Notes: generated from the letters alone by a model not told the origin. A stretch of 64,000 nt of DNA from Auanema rhodensis (GCA_964057225.1 OZ059897.1:7688001-7752000); one strand, 5' to 3'. Counted from the stretch's first letter, positions 22,591-33,342 are shown. Numbers and translations: made by a program.

Positions 22591-23064
22591 TTACAATTTA
22601 CAGAAAAGAAAAGAATGTATATAAAATTTTCTTCTGTCGTCGGCTATGATGAAGTCCGGATCTTCGTCGGTGTCGTCAGAAGGTGAATATGTGCCTTCTC
22701 GGGGAGTATAGAATTTGTCGACTTGCGGCTTCGGCTTCTCGTCTGGTTGGTGCGGTTTTTCTATTTGAACACTGAGAAGTCGGGTACGGCTTCCGGTACG
22801 ACTTGCGACAGTAGCGTCACTGTTGATATCGGACGGGTAAAGGGCTCGGAAAGCCGATGAGAATCTTTTGGCCACCTTTGTAGGACTTTTGGTTTGGAAA
22901 AACCGAGAATGGTGAGCTACGTGTGGGATGTTGACGCAAGGTGCGTTAGATTCTTTTAGATGTGTGTTGGGAGAGAGAGAGATTCGGGAGCAATAGGATA
23001 GTCGTGCTTCGCTGGGCGATGCGGAGGGTAAATGAGAGGGAGTTTTCCAAATCGTGGCCACCAA
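22591..23064 (-). pseudogene. Gag-like or accessory fragment of element 1, unknown family
   Basis: 157-codon open frame beginning at TTG, so probably an exon or decayed fragment. It shares THLKES, KSPTKVAKRFSS, INSDATVASRT, SRTRLLSVQ, PHQPDEKPK and an acidic DDTDEDPDFIIAD block with the plus-strand fragment at 1786-2232. The N-terminal parts are in different frames in the two copies because of an indel. It is basic and low-complexity, with no zinc knuckle or catalytic motif. Confidence 0.5.
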
Positions 23065-23289
23065 TCTGACTCCGCCTATCTACCGTAAGCTTATTATAGT
23101 TAATGATGTTTATCTCTTCTCAAAAACTATTTTTATCCGCTCTTGCACTTTCCTCTAATTTTGTTTTCTTACTGCTCTAGAATCTTTAAAAAAAACTTTA
23201 TTCATGTCGTCCCCTTTGTACTTTTGCGGCCTTTGGACATTTATTTTAAGGTTAGAAACAAAAGAAAAGAAAAGAAAGAAAGAAAAAAA

Positions 23290-23834
23290 ATGGATTTCCA
23301 ACGTTATAATCCCACTGGCATGACTTAAGTCCTGTGGAAATTATACGAATCCATCGTTGAATACGATGGAGAAGGAGTTTTGGCTTATAGGCCAAATCCT
23401 GATATAATTTTAATGGTTTGTGTATCTCCATTTTATGTTTGATTATTTGATTACTTTAGTTTATCGAAGATCTTCAAATGTATTATTTGGGGCAGGGCCA
23501 TATAAACTTTGCCACCTTCGTAGATGTAGCTCCCGAAGTGGAGCTTGTTGGTCGAAGGTGCTTAGTTGATCTATGCGCTCATGTATATAATGGTAGGGCC
23601 GGTTTATTAACCGCACGTCCTTGGGCCTGGTACCAGGAAAAGAGTCATTTTTATTATTATTTATTATATAGATTATTGTTTAAAATCTATATTGTTTATG
23701 ATGACTCATTATTTGGTTTGGAACTTAGGGTTTCGCGAGGTTTAGAATATAGTGAAGATTTAATTGCGAGCGAAACTCCTATGTTTCTTGCCTCTGAGTT
23801 TCGAACTCGGTTGCAAATCAAATATGGGTATTGA
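23290..23834 (+). pseudogene. Two-exon passenger gene antisense to element 1, with an in-frame stop
   Basis: ATG at 23290 follows an A-rich run. After 12 codons there is an in-frame TAA (23326-23328), but the same frame stays open to 23415, where a GTTTGTG donor opens a 44-bp intron (23416-23459) ending TTACTTTAG. The second exon (23460-23834) continues in phase for 124 codons to TGA, with an AATAAA only a few bases later. About 165 residues in all, with FATFVDVAPEVELVG and LTARPWAWYQ segments; no family recognised. The phase-compatible small intron and poly(A) signal suggest a formerly real gene carried by the element, broken by one nonsense codon. Without splicing, an internal start at 23478 gives 118 residues. 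Confidence 0.4.
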
Positions 23835-24816
23835 CTGAATAAAGTTTGTACTCTGTGTTTTTATTTTTGTGCACTTTGCTCTGTTTTCGTCAAGAAAACG
23901 GACTTATGTTTTCAATCTTTTCCTCATTCCTTTTCCCTTAAATAGCATGTTTTGCTCAAAATGTTTTCGACATTGTGCATGCTAATGAGGTTTGAGGAGA
24001 GTTATTGAAAAGGCTGTCCTTTTTCTTGATCAAAATAAGCAAAAGTGCGTTTTCCTAAGCGAATTTCTTTTTAAAAATGAGAAAAATACGTCTATTTTTA
24101 AACATTTCCAATTTACTTAGGATTACTGTAGGAAATAAGGGGTATCTTATGAGTTGAAACAACGAAATGATTTGAGGAAGGTGACATAATCTACGGGGAT
24201 AAAATCCGTAGCAGTTATGCTTCCGCCAACTTGACCTGACTGTCAATTAAGAGCTGAGAAGTCTTATTGCAGATTTACCAGGCTTTTTCGGACTAGTGTG
24301 GTCTGTTTTTATATTCAATTTATGTAACCGATTTTGGTTTCCCGCAAAATAATATGTAAAATGATCTTTTACGTCTGAATATAATAATTTCAAAATTCTA
24401 GTCCTGACCACAAAATATACAAACTATAATCAATTGCGCGCGTCTTATAAATTTTTGTTCCAATTATCAAACTTCTCTATGCCCAAAAAAAATGTGAACA
24501 ATTATAATTTCTCGTTTGGCGAAATTGTCCTCTATTTCAATCCAAACGTCCTCAAAATGGCATGAGAAGCGGTACAAGATACGATAAAGAAAAGGGTGGA
24601 CATTCAGACGGTTTTTAAATTGAGGACGGCGGGCAAAAATTTTATTGGTCCTATCTCGCATTTAAGCGAGATCCCTTGTATCTGTACCTTAAAACAAATT
24701 GGCGCCTTCATTTTGTTGTTTCAAGTGGAGGAATTTATAATTTAGAATGCAAAAATGGACTTTTACAATAAAAAAATTTTCTTTTTTCAAAAGATGAGTT
24801 CGAGGTGGAACCTCCA
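23835..24816. other. Element 1 interior, right part
   Basis: No supported gene. On the minus strand the last bases before the LTR form the primer-site-like TGGAGGTTCCACC. Confidence 0.45.
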
Positions 24817-25154
24817 CGTTCCGTTATGCTCCTGCGTCGATAATATAAACCATTGTAGTTTATACTATGACGCGCATAGTATTCCTTGGTGTAGCGGTAA
24901 GGAATAAAGAGCATAAGGTCAATCATAAGATAAAAGAGAGAAAGATTTATTAGCATGAAACTACAACAATAATATACAAAGATAAGTACAATAAGATAAA
25001 TATAAGTATAAAGACTAAACTACAAGCCGTCCATGAGCTTGCTAAGAGGCGAACTCCCGACCAAGGGAACGAGGGAAGGCGGAGCCATTCCTCGGTCCTC
25101 TGGTCGTCTGGCTCTAACCCTTCAGCTACATATATGGGGAGTCCGAATGGAACG
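24817..25154 (-). repeat. LTR of element 1, right copy
   Basis: 338 bp; I see no difference from the left copy. It is followed by CTGGAATAAATAAAAG, where the array spacer resumes after the duplicated CTGG. Confidence 0.9.
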
Positions 25155-25230
25155 CTGGAATAAATAAAAGTTCAAACTAGGTAAGAAAATTAAGTTTTAC
25201 ATGTTCGGGATAGTTAGAATGTAAAAAATT

Positions 25231-25303
25231 AGCCCCGTAGGGGGCTCGAACCCCTGACCGTTAGATTAAAAGTCTAACGCTCTACCAGCTGAGCTAACGA
25301 GGC
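25231..25303 (-). tRNA. tRNA-Lys(UUU)
   Basis: Consensus copy; first after element 1. Confidence 0.97.
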
Positions 25304-25491
25304 TACATATTCTTGTTATTTCATAAAAAAAATAAAGTACGTCCTCAAAGAATAGTTAATTTACTATTAAATTTAATTCAAAAATGCTGTCAAATTTAAA
25401 CGAAAATTCAAGATTCTGGAATAAATAAAAGTTCAAACTAGGTAAGAAAATTAAGTTTTACATGTTCGGGATAGTTAGAATGTAAAAAATT

Positions 25492-25564
25492 AGCCCCGTA
25501 GGGGGCTCGAACCCCTGACCGTTAGATTAAAAGTCTAACGCTCTACCAGCTGAGCTAACGAGGC
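25492..25564 (-). tRNA. tRNA-Lys(UUU)
   Basis: Consensus copy. Confidence 0.97.
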
Positions 25565-25752
25565 TACATATTCTTGTTATTTCATAAAAATAATAAAGTA
25601 CGTCCTCAAAGAATAGTTAATTTACTATTAAATTTAATTCAAGAATGCTGTCAAGTTTAAACAAAAATTCAAGATTCTGGAATAAATAAAAGTTCAAACT
25701 AGGTAAGAGAATTAAGTTTTACATGTTCGGGATAGTTAGAATGTAAAAAATT

Positions 25753-25825
25753 AGCCCCGTAGGGGGCTCGAACCCCTGACCGTTAGATTAAAAGTCTAAC
25801 GCTCTACCAGCTGAGCTAACGAGGC
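25753..25825 (-). tRNA. tRNA-Lys(UUU)
   Basis: Consensus copy. Confidence 0.97.
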
Positions 25826-26013
25826 TACATATTTTTGTTATTTCATAAAAAAAATAAAGTACGTCCTCAAAGAATAGTTAATTTACTATTAAATTTAATT
25901 CAAAAATGCTGTCAAATTTAAACGAAAATTCAAGATTCTGGAATAAATAAAAGTTCAAACTAGGTAAGAAAATTAAGTTTTACATGTTCGGGATAGTTAG
26001 AATGTAAAAAATT

Positions 26014-26086
26014 AGCCCCGTAGGGGGCTCGAACCCCTGACCGTTAGATTAAAAGTCTAACGCTCTACCAGCTGAGCTAACGAGGC
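26014..26086 (-). tRNA. tRNA-Lys(UUU)
   Basis: Consensus copy. Confidence 0.97.
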
Positions 26087-26274
26087 TACATATTCTTGTT
26101 ATTTCATAAAAAAAATAAAGTACGTCCTCAAAGAATAGTTAATTTACTATTAAATTTAATTCAAAAATGCTGTCAAATTTAAACGAAAATTCAAGATTCT
26201 GGAATAAATAAAAGTTCAAACTAGGTAAGAAAATTAAGTTTTACATGTTCGGGATAGTTAGAATGTAAAAAATT

Positions 26275-26347
26275 AGCCCCGTAGGGGGCTCGAACCCCTG
26301 ACCGTTAGATTAAAAGTCTAACGCTCTACCAGCTGAGCTAACGAGGC
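26275..26347 (-). tRNA. tRNA-Lys(UUU)
   Basis: Consensus copy. Confidence 0.97.
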
Positions 26348-26535
26348 TACATATTCTTGTTATTTCATAAAAAAAATAAAGTACGTCCTCAAAGAATAGT
26401 TAATTTACTATTAAATTTAATTCAAAAATGCTGTCAAATTTAAACGAAAATTCAAGATTCTGGAATGAATAAAAGTTCAAACTAGGTAAGAAAATTAAGT
26501 TTTACATGTTCGGGATAGTTAGAATGTAAAAAATT

Positions 26536-26560
26536 AGCCCCGTAGGGGGCTCGAACCCCT
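26536..26560 (-). pseudogene. 3' part of a tRNA-Lys split by the BEL/Pao-like element
   Basis: Holds the 3' acceptor strand and T loop. The gene is cut in the T stem, and the 5' part resumes at 34316-34368 after the duplicated CCCCT. Confidence 0.95.
26556..26560 (+). repeat. Target-site duplication CCCCT, left
   Basis: Matches 34316-34320; a 5-bp duplication is usual for BEL/Pao elements. Confidence 0.9.
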
Positions 26561-26976
26561 TATCGCGAATGCGATTATCCATCATTCAATCGATGCAATC
26601 TCATCACGTTGGCTGATGAGATTCACGGGCACTCTGTTTTTATACCACCGTCGCGGACGGTCGCTTTTCTCTCTCCTCGTTGCTGTCTTTATCTTATGAC
26701 TCATCTAGTCTGAACCACCGTTTTATCCTTGTCCTTTAGTAAGACTATCTCTAGTCTCATTAGTGATGTATATCTAGTCTTATTACATTCACTCTAGTCT
26801 TCTATGTATTTTATCTAGTCTTATTATATATCTTCTAGTCCTTATATTCTGTATTATGTATATCTGAATGGCATATGAATGAATCTTTCTTCCTCTAATA
26901 GTATTTTACGTTAACAGGGCATAGAATAGAAAGTGTGAACCTGGGAGGCTATTTGAAGAGCCCTCTATCTTCAAAA
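26561..26976 (+). repeat. 5' LTR of the BEL/Pao-like element
   Basis: 416 bp, from TATCGCGAATGCG to CTATCTTCAAAA. It contains six CTAGTC motifs between 26705 and 26840. Confidence 0.93.
26705..26840 (+). promoter_or_regulatory. Cluster of six CTAGTC motifs in the LTR
   Basis: CTAGTC occurs at 26705, 26751, 26774, 26794, 26815 and 26835, most as (A/T)TCTAGTCTTATT. The spacing of about 20 bp for the last five suggests a repeated factor-binding site in the U3 region. The 3' LTR carries the same cluster. Confidence 0.45.
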
Positions 26977-26988
26977 TGGTGCATCGGC
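26977..26988 (+). other. Primer-binding site, probably tRNA-Gly
   Basis: TGGTGCATCGGC follows the 5' LTR with no gap. It would pair with a tRNA 3' end GCCGATGCACCA, which fits nematode tRNA-Gly as I recall it; the tRNA identity is inference. Confidence 0.7.
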
Positions 26989-29676
26989 ATCACTTTCTAC
27001 TCTATGACCTTTCTATTGCGCTACTTTATCTTTTTTCTTTTTTTTTCTTCAAGCCAGTCTGCTCGTTAATAGTGACTCGTTGGATGTCCTTTACAGTATA
27101 AGTTCACTGATCTAAATACTCTAAAGGAATCGTATGTCAGTATGACATAATTGGTTGTTAAATATTGTCTAGATATCAGTGATAATTAAACATTATTTAA
27201 AATTTTGGTTGATACCATATTTTTGTACCACATGATTACAGAAAGTAACATAGTGGGTTGTTCGCTATATAAACTCTATTGGATTACCCAATGGCTACTT
27301 CCTTTAACTTGCCGGCAGTGACTCAGCTGGGATTGATCACCCCTTATTATGTTTCACAGTATTTTCCTAGGAAGAATATGCGAGAGTACGAGAAAAATGC
27401 AGACAAAGTACCAACAAACACATTTTATGGCGATCTTATTTTTACTGACTGAGGACAGTGAGAAACAATGATATGAATTACGCATTAGCAAAGCTACCGT
27501 CTAAAAACGCTATTTATTCATTTATTCTTTGATTTTGAGACCTTTTTATATCTTTTATATTTTACGTAACTTTCAATAATCATTGCAAACAGTTTTGATA
27601 GACTTCGAGTGCAAAAGTTATTTTAACAATTGTGAATCAATTGAATAGGTGACTAAAAGGCATCTTAGACCAATGTCTCCTTGCTATATGAGTAATGCTG
27701 TCTGTTTCCTCATCTGTAAAGGAGTCAGTATCTTAGAGATCAACGATTATTTGTGAACATGTGTGGAAGGAGCCTATCAACAAGGAACGTCTGTTGACCT
27801 ACTTGTTGATGTTTGTTTGGTACCCTTGCACTCTCGGTAGGTGTTGTTTATATAAAAATGCGAAAGAGTTCCGAGTTTTTACTATTTACGGCTTGTTTTA
27901 TAGTTTTTAAATTTCTTTATTCATCCATTGTCTGTAAATCTATTGTTTCCAACCATATGAGTCATATGTAACGACCAACGGGTCAATGAGAAAGGTCAGA
28001 GTCCAAATCATGAAATTCATAAAATTTATATATTTTATCTTATATAAGATCATCACCCACGTTCTATAGGACAAAATACATTAACTATATTGTTAAAATC
28101 CTACGCAGATGAAAATTTCTGTGAAAAATCACAAAACATCATAATATCCCATCCTACATAGATGAGATAATGATAAGACACGAAAGAGCTACGAATTATC
28201 ATCCTACGCATGTTAAAGCATAAAATATAAATCTCAGCAAAGGTTAAGAGATATTTCCAACATTTTGCACCAAAAAGTCGATTTTAGCAAATATGTTGAC
28301 AAGATACGCGAAAAAAGACAAAAGATGTTGCCATCTGTTCATTGACCTGGTGCGGCGCCATTAGCACCACGCAAACATCTCTCACACATTATCTAGGTCA
28401 TCATCGAATGACATGGAATATCAAAACATTTTAAAATGTTATGAGAAGTTAACCCACTCGTTTTGTTTCAAACGCATTAAATAATCTCATTTAATAATCT
28501 TACATATACTTTTTGCAGATTAGCTCCTCCCTCTTAACATCCCACACGGCCTAGCTGCCAGACAGGTCATTCATTCCGCCGCTACAACCAGCCACAGCAC
28601 CCGACGCCATCTGCTAACCTATTCACCAGACAAGGACAATCGACATCAAGGATCCTCAAGGAGAATCAAGTTAGTTTTCATTTGTTCGCATTAACACTTT
28701 AACCGCTTATTGAATTTGAATTGATACTCTCTGGTATCAATTATACATTTACATTAAGTTGGTAAGTTATTTTATAATTTCAATTTGTTTTATTTTAATT
28801 TTATTATTTCACATTTTATATTGTTTATATTTCATTCACATCTGTTATCTTATACAATTTCCTTTGTTCATCTGTCCAGAAATAAATCTTTTGTCTCAAA
28901 TCACTCATCCTTTTCATACACATACTTTCTGATCAATCAAACAATAATATTTTGAATATTTTTTGGATATCCTTATTATATTTCAACCAATTAATATTAA
29001 TATTGATATTATATTTTTTGATAAAAAACAACAGCATATTTAGTATCAAATTACTCAGAAAACTTTACTGAATTCATCCAAGCTAGTTTGCTCACATTTT
29101 TTGATCGATTTTGGGAAACTCAATTTTTTCTCTCTATTTCCTACAGTAATCTCTCAACTTGAATTGTTCTCTCATCTAGTGAATCATCCAATTTTTCTTT
29201 TTTAACCAGAGAAAGATACTTATTGAATTATCTTTGCCTGAACAATCTCCATTTTAAAAAAAAAAAAAAAAAAAATTAAAAATATACTAACTTAGCTAAC
29301 AAAAAAAAAAAAAAATATATTCAAAAGATAAAACATACATTTTTTTACAAAAGATTCCACACAAGTAATTTAACGAAACAGTAACAACTACACGAAAAAA
29401 CTAACAGTATAACTCTCCAAAGAAAAAACTGTTAACAAATATTCAACTAAATATTCATTGTACCTTCTAATAGTGAACTATTTGCTTATCTTATTTGCTT
29501 ATATTACTTGTTTATTTATATTCCTATTTATATTATATATTGTTATTCCTTCTATCGACAGCTATTATATTCGGACTTTAATTCAATTGATTTTAATAAT
29601 CAATCCACAAATTAGCTAGATTAAACACAAAATTAACTTGAACAATAATATTTCTCTTCAAACAAAATGATTATGA
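26989..29676 (+). other. Long leader of the BEL/Pao-like element
   Basis: About 2.7 kb, AT-rich, with no long frame. A GC-richer block at 28519-28669 is preceded by CTTTTTGCAG and followed by GTTAGT, so it looks like an internal exon with one 50-codon open frame. A(n) tracts lie at 29256-29276 and 29300-29315. A short upstream frame of 14 codons starts at ATG 29667 and stops at 29709-29711. Confidence 0.5.
28519..28669 (+). other. Possible leader exon in the BEL/Pao-like element
   Basis: Flanked by a TTTTTGCAG acceptor and a GTTAGT donor, and richer in C and G than its surroundings. It could be part of a spliced envelope message or a relic of deleted gag coding sequence. Confidence 0.3.
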
Positions 29677-29766
29677 GTCCCTCTTCTCCATCGGAAACTC
29701 GTAACTCGTAACCTGACTGCCTTAGCAAGACAGTTAAGTTGTTTAAAAAGAAATATAACTCACGCG

Positions 29767-32700
29767 TTGAAGTTGTTCAACACGGTGAAGGAGGACATCC
29801 TCCCGTACCATCAAGCATTCATCTTCCCCCCGGTTGATGACATTGACAGATGTCGAGAGTTCATACATACGCACAAGCCTAGCTTGATGCGTATATATTA
29901 TAAAGCCATCCCGGTTGGGGACGTCTTCCGATCACTACGAGATCAGTTAGACGAACATCGAGTGGTGCTCGAGGAACGCACCCATGTGGACTACCCAGCA
30001 ACTTGGTTGGAATTATACCAAGGTAGCTATAAAAGGATGTTGGCCAAACACCCTCAAGCCCATAAGACCATGAAAGCTCATGAAATCGACCAACTTGTCA
30101 CCAAAGACATTGGCGAAGAACATCCGCCCACAGTTGCAAAACTGATCAAGGGCATTTTGGACTATTGTGATGAGAGAGATCTCATTGTGAACACAGGCGA
30201 AGTTGAGGAATATACTCAACTTATCCAACTTCGCCGAGATGAACTCGATGACTATCAGAGTTCATTTGACTCTACAGTACATGACTCAACAACATTGCAA
30301 AATGACATGAACAGAATGAAATACTCCAGAAAAAATTTAGAGATGAGTTTCTTTTCTGGAATACAAAAACATTTAAACAACATTCAGAAAACACTTGACA
30401 AAATTTGGCAACGATGGCATAATGAATATGTCGTCGCCCTTCGAGCAACACACATGTTGGATCACAAGCAAGGACATTTCTCCACAGCTACACCAAAAGT
30501 AGGCACAGTAGTGCTAATGTCAGATGACAATACGAAACGAAACCAGTGGAAAATGGGTTTAATAACAAGCATACAGAACACGGAATCTGTGAGAGTTGCA
30601 GAAGTCCGTACATCTGATGGACACAAACTAATTAGACCCATCAATCGCCTGATTCCCCTTGAAATTCCTTCCGACAACGAGCATCATACGGAAAACAGTC
30701 ATACGCAGTCCCCACACAAATCAGACAAAACTGTCACGTTTAAAGAAACTCCAGAGGTCATTTTACTCGATAACGAAGTATCCACCGTTGTGGAAACCAG
30801 CACATCGACCGGACCCAATACAACTGAAAACGTGATAGACCCAAACGTTATCACTATCAACGATGATGATGACATCGAAGTGATCACCATTGCAGATGAT
30901 GAAGGTGAAAATGAACCACAACCTCGAAAACGACAACGTCTCCCCAGTTACACACATTTTTTCATAGCCATGATACTGGGTATTCTCGTCAATACAATGT
31001 CCGCAACCAACATCTGCCAGTTCTCTTGCATCAAAGGAGGAGTAGGCATATCAAACTGCGGTACTGGACATCCCATCCGAGTTTGTGCCCGAGAAACATG
31101 TGTAGAGTACAACCCAAATACTCCCAACTTCACCATAGTATTTCCGGCTCATGTTGTATTGCATGACCACACATTCATCTCACGACATATTATCGATAAA
31201 AATGACACATTTGCATTGCATCAACTGGATTGTCCAGCAACTCCGTTTTGCGATATGATTCAATGTCTGTTCTGTCTTGAACTACTCCACAACCCATCTT
31301 GTTTCCCATACGCAGCACTCTCGGCGACCGCACTCATCATATGGCTCATTCTATTTAGCATTCTTTTAAGCATCATAGTCATCCGAATTTGTTCTAAAAA
31401 ATTTGTTCATATTGCACAATACACCCTTTTTTCCGTTTGGCGTATGATCACTCAATGTCTCCCATCTCATATAAGATCTCATATCTCTATTCAGGAAGAA
31501 CGATCGGTACTCGAGTACGTCCCGCTCAGTTCTCACAAGCTACCTCGATGGCAGAAGTCTACACCCTCACAACGATCACGACAACGTGACCGATTAGTTC
31601 ACCGAGTCGGGTATCTTTTGGTTGCAATAATCGTCATTTTTTTGATTGAATCTCTTGTAGTTAATGCATGTACTATTGTTCCTCCGAGTATATCACATGT
31701 TCCAGGCAACTCCGTCTCGAACTTATCACCTACCCACCAAGTCAACCAAGTCAGCAGCTCCACCACCCTCCATACTTACGATAATGAGGTATGTTTCACA
31801 ACTTCACATTCAAACCGATCATACGCCAATCCCCTCACGAACTCACACCTGCGCATCAAACTTATGTATACACGTATACTGTGCACGAAAGTATCCTTAT
31901 TTTTTACACGTCACACCATCGTAAAAACTGAATCCGCAAAACGGTGTCCCCATATGGGCTCTTGTGTAGGATCGTTTTGTGCGAACGTTCGACCCAATAC
32001 ATCAATCTCAGAACTCTCATTAGCCAACCAATATCCAGGTACCAGCTATTGTTCAGAAAGCTGTGGATTTCTATCATGCGGTTGTGCGTTGCCAACTTCT
32101 GGTTGTCTCTTCTATCGCAACTTTCATGTTCCCAATGACAATATCACCCACGAAGTTTTCTACTGCTCACGATGGACACCTAGGGTTTTTCTCCAGATTA
32201 GCATCCATACAGCTATTGAGAACAAAACTGAAACGATCTCGCACGTCCCCTTTTTACCACACTCTACAAAAATCATTAACGGGTACCATATTACTCTTGG
32301 GAGAATAACATATTCTGATAATGAAATCCTCCATAGACGATTCATTACTTCCAACTCGAGAATTGCAGTTTTACCTCACTCTGCTACATTTTCATACTCG
32401 TGCGGAAAAGTTAAAACCGCTGACCCATTCTCCGAATGTACTGTAACAGACACATGTTCATGCAGACCAGCCGAAACAGTCGAAAATTGCTATTGTCAGG
32501 ACAGCAATCCTAACATGCTCTATACTAATAACTACACCCTACCATTATCTCTTCCATCTCTGACCATGATCCCAAAAAACAATCTCATTTTTGCTCATCC
32601 CATAAGCGCTGTTGACATTAAAATGTGGACAAATATCTCAGATGTCACTTATGAATACGACAATAGTCCTACTATTTGCGAACTAAAATCCAAAGACCTA

Positions 32701-33309
32701 GTTGGATGTTTTGACTGTGTTACTGGAGCAACAACAATCATTACTTGCATCAGTACATCATCCCACATTCGAATTTCGTGCGACGATGAAGAATTTCTGC
32801 TTACATGCAATTCTCAGGGTTACAACAACTCTATTCCCATACAGAGCAATTTTTCAACACCGTCTATAACGTGTACTCATCCGTGTACTTCCGCCACATT
32901 ACATCTCAAAGGCAACTTGTACTACGTGAACGAATACATAGGTTTTGAACAGTCCACTCATCAGATTACAAACAGTTCATTCAGTCTCCTGAACGTCGAG
33001 TTTACCATACCGAGCTTTTTTGTACCCACTCACTTAATCAGCTCACTTGTTTCGTTTTACTCGGACTACCTTAAAACGATTGTAATACTATTGAGTGTTT
33101 TGATCACAGTACTCGGCTTTGTAACCGCCGTAATTGACCGCGTCTTCCAGTTGTCAAGTACACCCGCTCTCCTAGCATATTTACCCATACAAATACTTAT
33201 TATCTGCGCAATTCCTTTTCGCATCATTTTTTTCACAATTCATTTGTTGTTCAAGATTGTAGTTCGAGCCAGTCATAGCGCAGTGGCTAAGGGTACGCAC
33301 TCTCAGTGA
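29767..33309 (+). CDS. env: Fusion frame: Gag/Pol remnant, integrase C-terminal (DUF5641-like) domain, phlebovirus-type envelope glycoprotein
   Basis: 1180 codons from a TTG at 29767. The frame is open from 29677 without an ATG, and the first in-frame ATG is 29887 (residue 41), so translation may rely on splicing or frameshifting. Residues 1-200 are charged and helical, unrecognised. Residues about 205-300 match the DUF5641 domain that ends BEL/Pao integrases (IWQRWHNEYVVALR, then DDNTKRNQW and RPINRLIPLE). An acidic linker follows. A hydrophobic segment at 398-412 could be the envelope signal sequence; further membrane segments lie near 517-541, 614-634, 1104-1122 and 1135-1166. The Cys-rich part has the phlebovirus-G2-like pattern CSESCGFLSCGCALP (762-776) and many Asn glycosylation sites. 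The last residues are encoded by a tRNA-like sequence. Confidence 0.85.
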   Translation: MKLFNTVKEDILPYHQAFIFPPVDDIDRCREFIHTHKPSLMRIYYKAIPVGDVFRSLRDQLDEHRVVLEERTHVDYPATWLELYQGSYKRMLAKHPQAHKTMKAHEIDQLVTKDIGEEHPPTVAKLIKGILDYCDERDLIVNTGEVEEYTQLIQLRRDELDDYQSSFDSTVHDSTTLQNDMNRMKYSRKNLEMSFFSGIQKHLNNIQKTLDKIWQRWHNEYVVALRATHMLDHKQGHFSTATPKVGTVVLMSDDNTKRNQWKMGLITSIQNTESVRVAEVRTSDGHKLIRPINRLIPLEIPSDNEHHTENSHTQSPHKSDKTVTFKETPEVILLDNEVSTVVETSTSTGPNTTENVIDPNVITINDDDDIEVITIADDEGENEPQPRKRQRLPSYTHFFIAMILGILVNTMSATNICQFSCIKGGVGISNCGTGHPIRVCARETCVEYNPNTPNFTIVFPAHVVLHDHTFISRHIIDKNDTFALHQLDCPATPFCDMIQCLFCLELLHNPSCFPYAALSATALIIWLILFSILLSIIVIRICSKKFVHIAQYTLFSVWRMITQCLPSHIRSHISIQEERSVLEYVPLSSHKLPRWQKSTPSQRSRQRDRLVHRVGYLLVAIIVIFLIESLVVNACTIVPPSISHVPGNSVSNLSPTHQVNQVSSSTTLHTYDNEVCFTTSHSNRSYANPLTNSHLRIKLMYTRILCTKVSLFFTRHTIVKTESAKRCPHMGSCVGSFCANVRPNTSISELSLANQYPGTSYCSESCGFLSCGCALPTSGCLFYRNFHVPNDNITHEVFYCSRWTPRVFLQISIHTAIENKTETISHVPFLPHSTKIINGYHITLGRITYSDNEILHRRFITSNSRIAVLPHSATFSYSCGKVKTADPFSECTVTDTCSCRPAETVENCYCQDSNPNMLYTNNYTLPLSLPSLTMIPKNNLIFAHPISAVDIKMWTNISDVTYEYDNSPTICELKSKDLVGCFDCVTGATTIITCISTSSHIRISCDDEEFLLTCNSQGYNNSIPIQSNFSTPSITCTHPCTSATLHLKGNLYYVNEYIGFEQSTHQITNSSFSLLNVEFTIPSFFVPTHLISSLVSFYSDYLKTIVILLSVLITVLGFVTAVIDRVFQLSSTPALLAYLPIQILIICAIPFRIIFFTIHLLFKIVVRASHSAVAKGTHSQ

Positions 33310-33342
33310 TTGATGACGGGTTCAATACCCAGTGAGTCCTCG
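33262..33342 (+). repeat. tRNA-like sequence (A and B box) overlapping the envelope stop codon
   Basis: TAGCGCAGTGG (33276-33286) fits box A and GGTTCAATACC (33319-33329) fits box B, 43 bp apart as in tRNA genes. The T stem has only three good pairs and I cannot fold a proper acceptor or anticodon arm. It is more likely a tRNA-derived SINE head or decayed tRNA than a gene. The envelope frame ends inside it (TGA 33307-33309). Confidence 0.45.

Larger units (their letters stand above)
21613..25154 (-). mobile_element. LTR element 1, 3542 bp, no polymerase frame, in the array spacer
   Basis: Two 338-bp direct repeats (21613-21950, 24817-25154) look identical base for base, so insertion is recent. 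Flanks show a 4-bp CTGG target duplication inside the motif GATTCTGGAATAAAT. Minus orientation is favoured: next to the right LTR the minus strand reads TGGAGGTTCCACC (primer-site-like, starts TGG), and next to the left LTR it reads GAAAAAGGGCA (polypurine-like). LTR ends are CGTTCC and GGAACG, not TG/CA. The interior holds a minus-strand Gag-like fragment (22591-23064) and an oppositely oriented spliced gene (23290-23834); no reverse transcriptase or integrase frame is seen. Probably non-autonomous, of Ty3-like size of target duplication. Confidence 0.85.

Noticed and set aside
31664..32354. Several overlapping frames on both strands within the envelope region
   Set aside because: Shadows of the long plus-strand frame.
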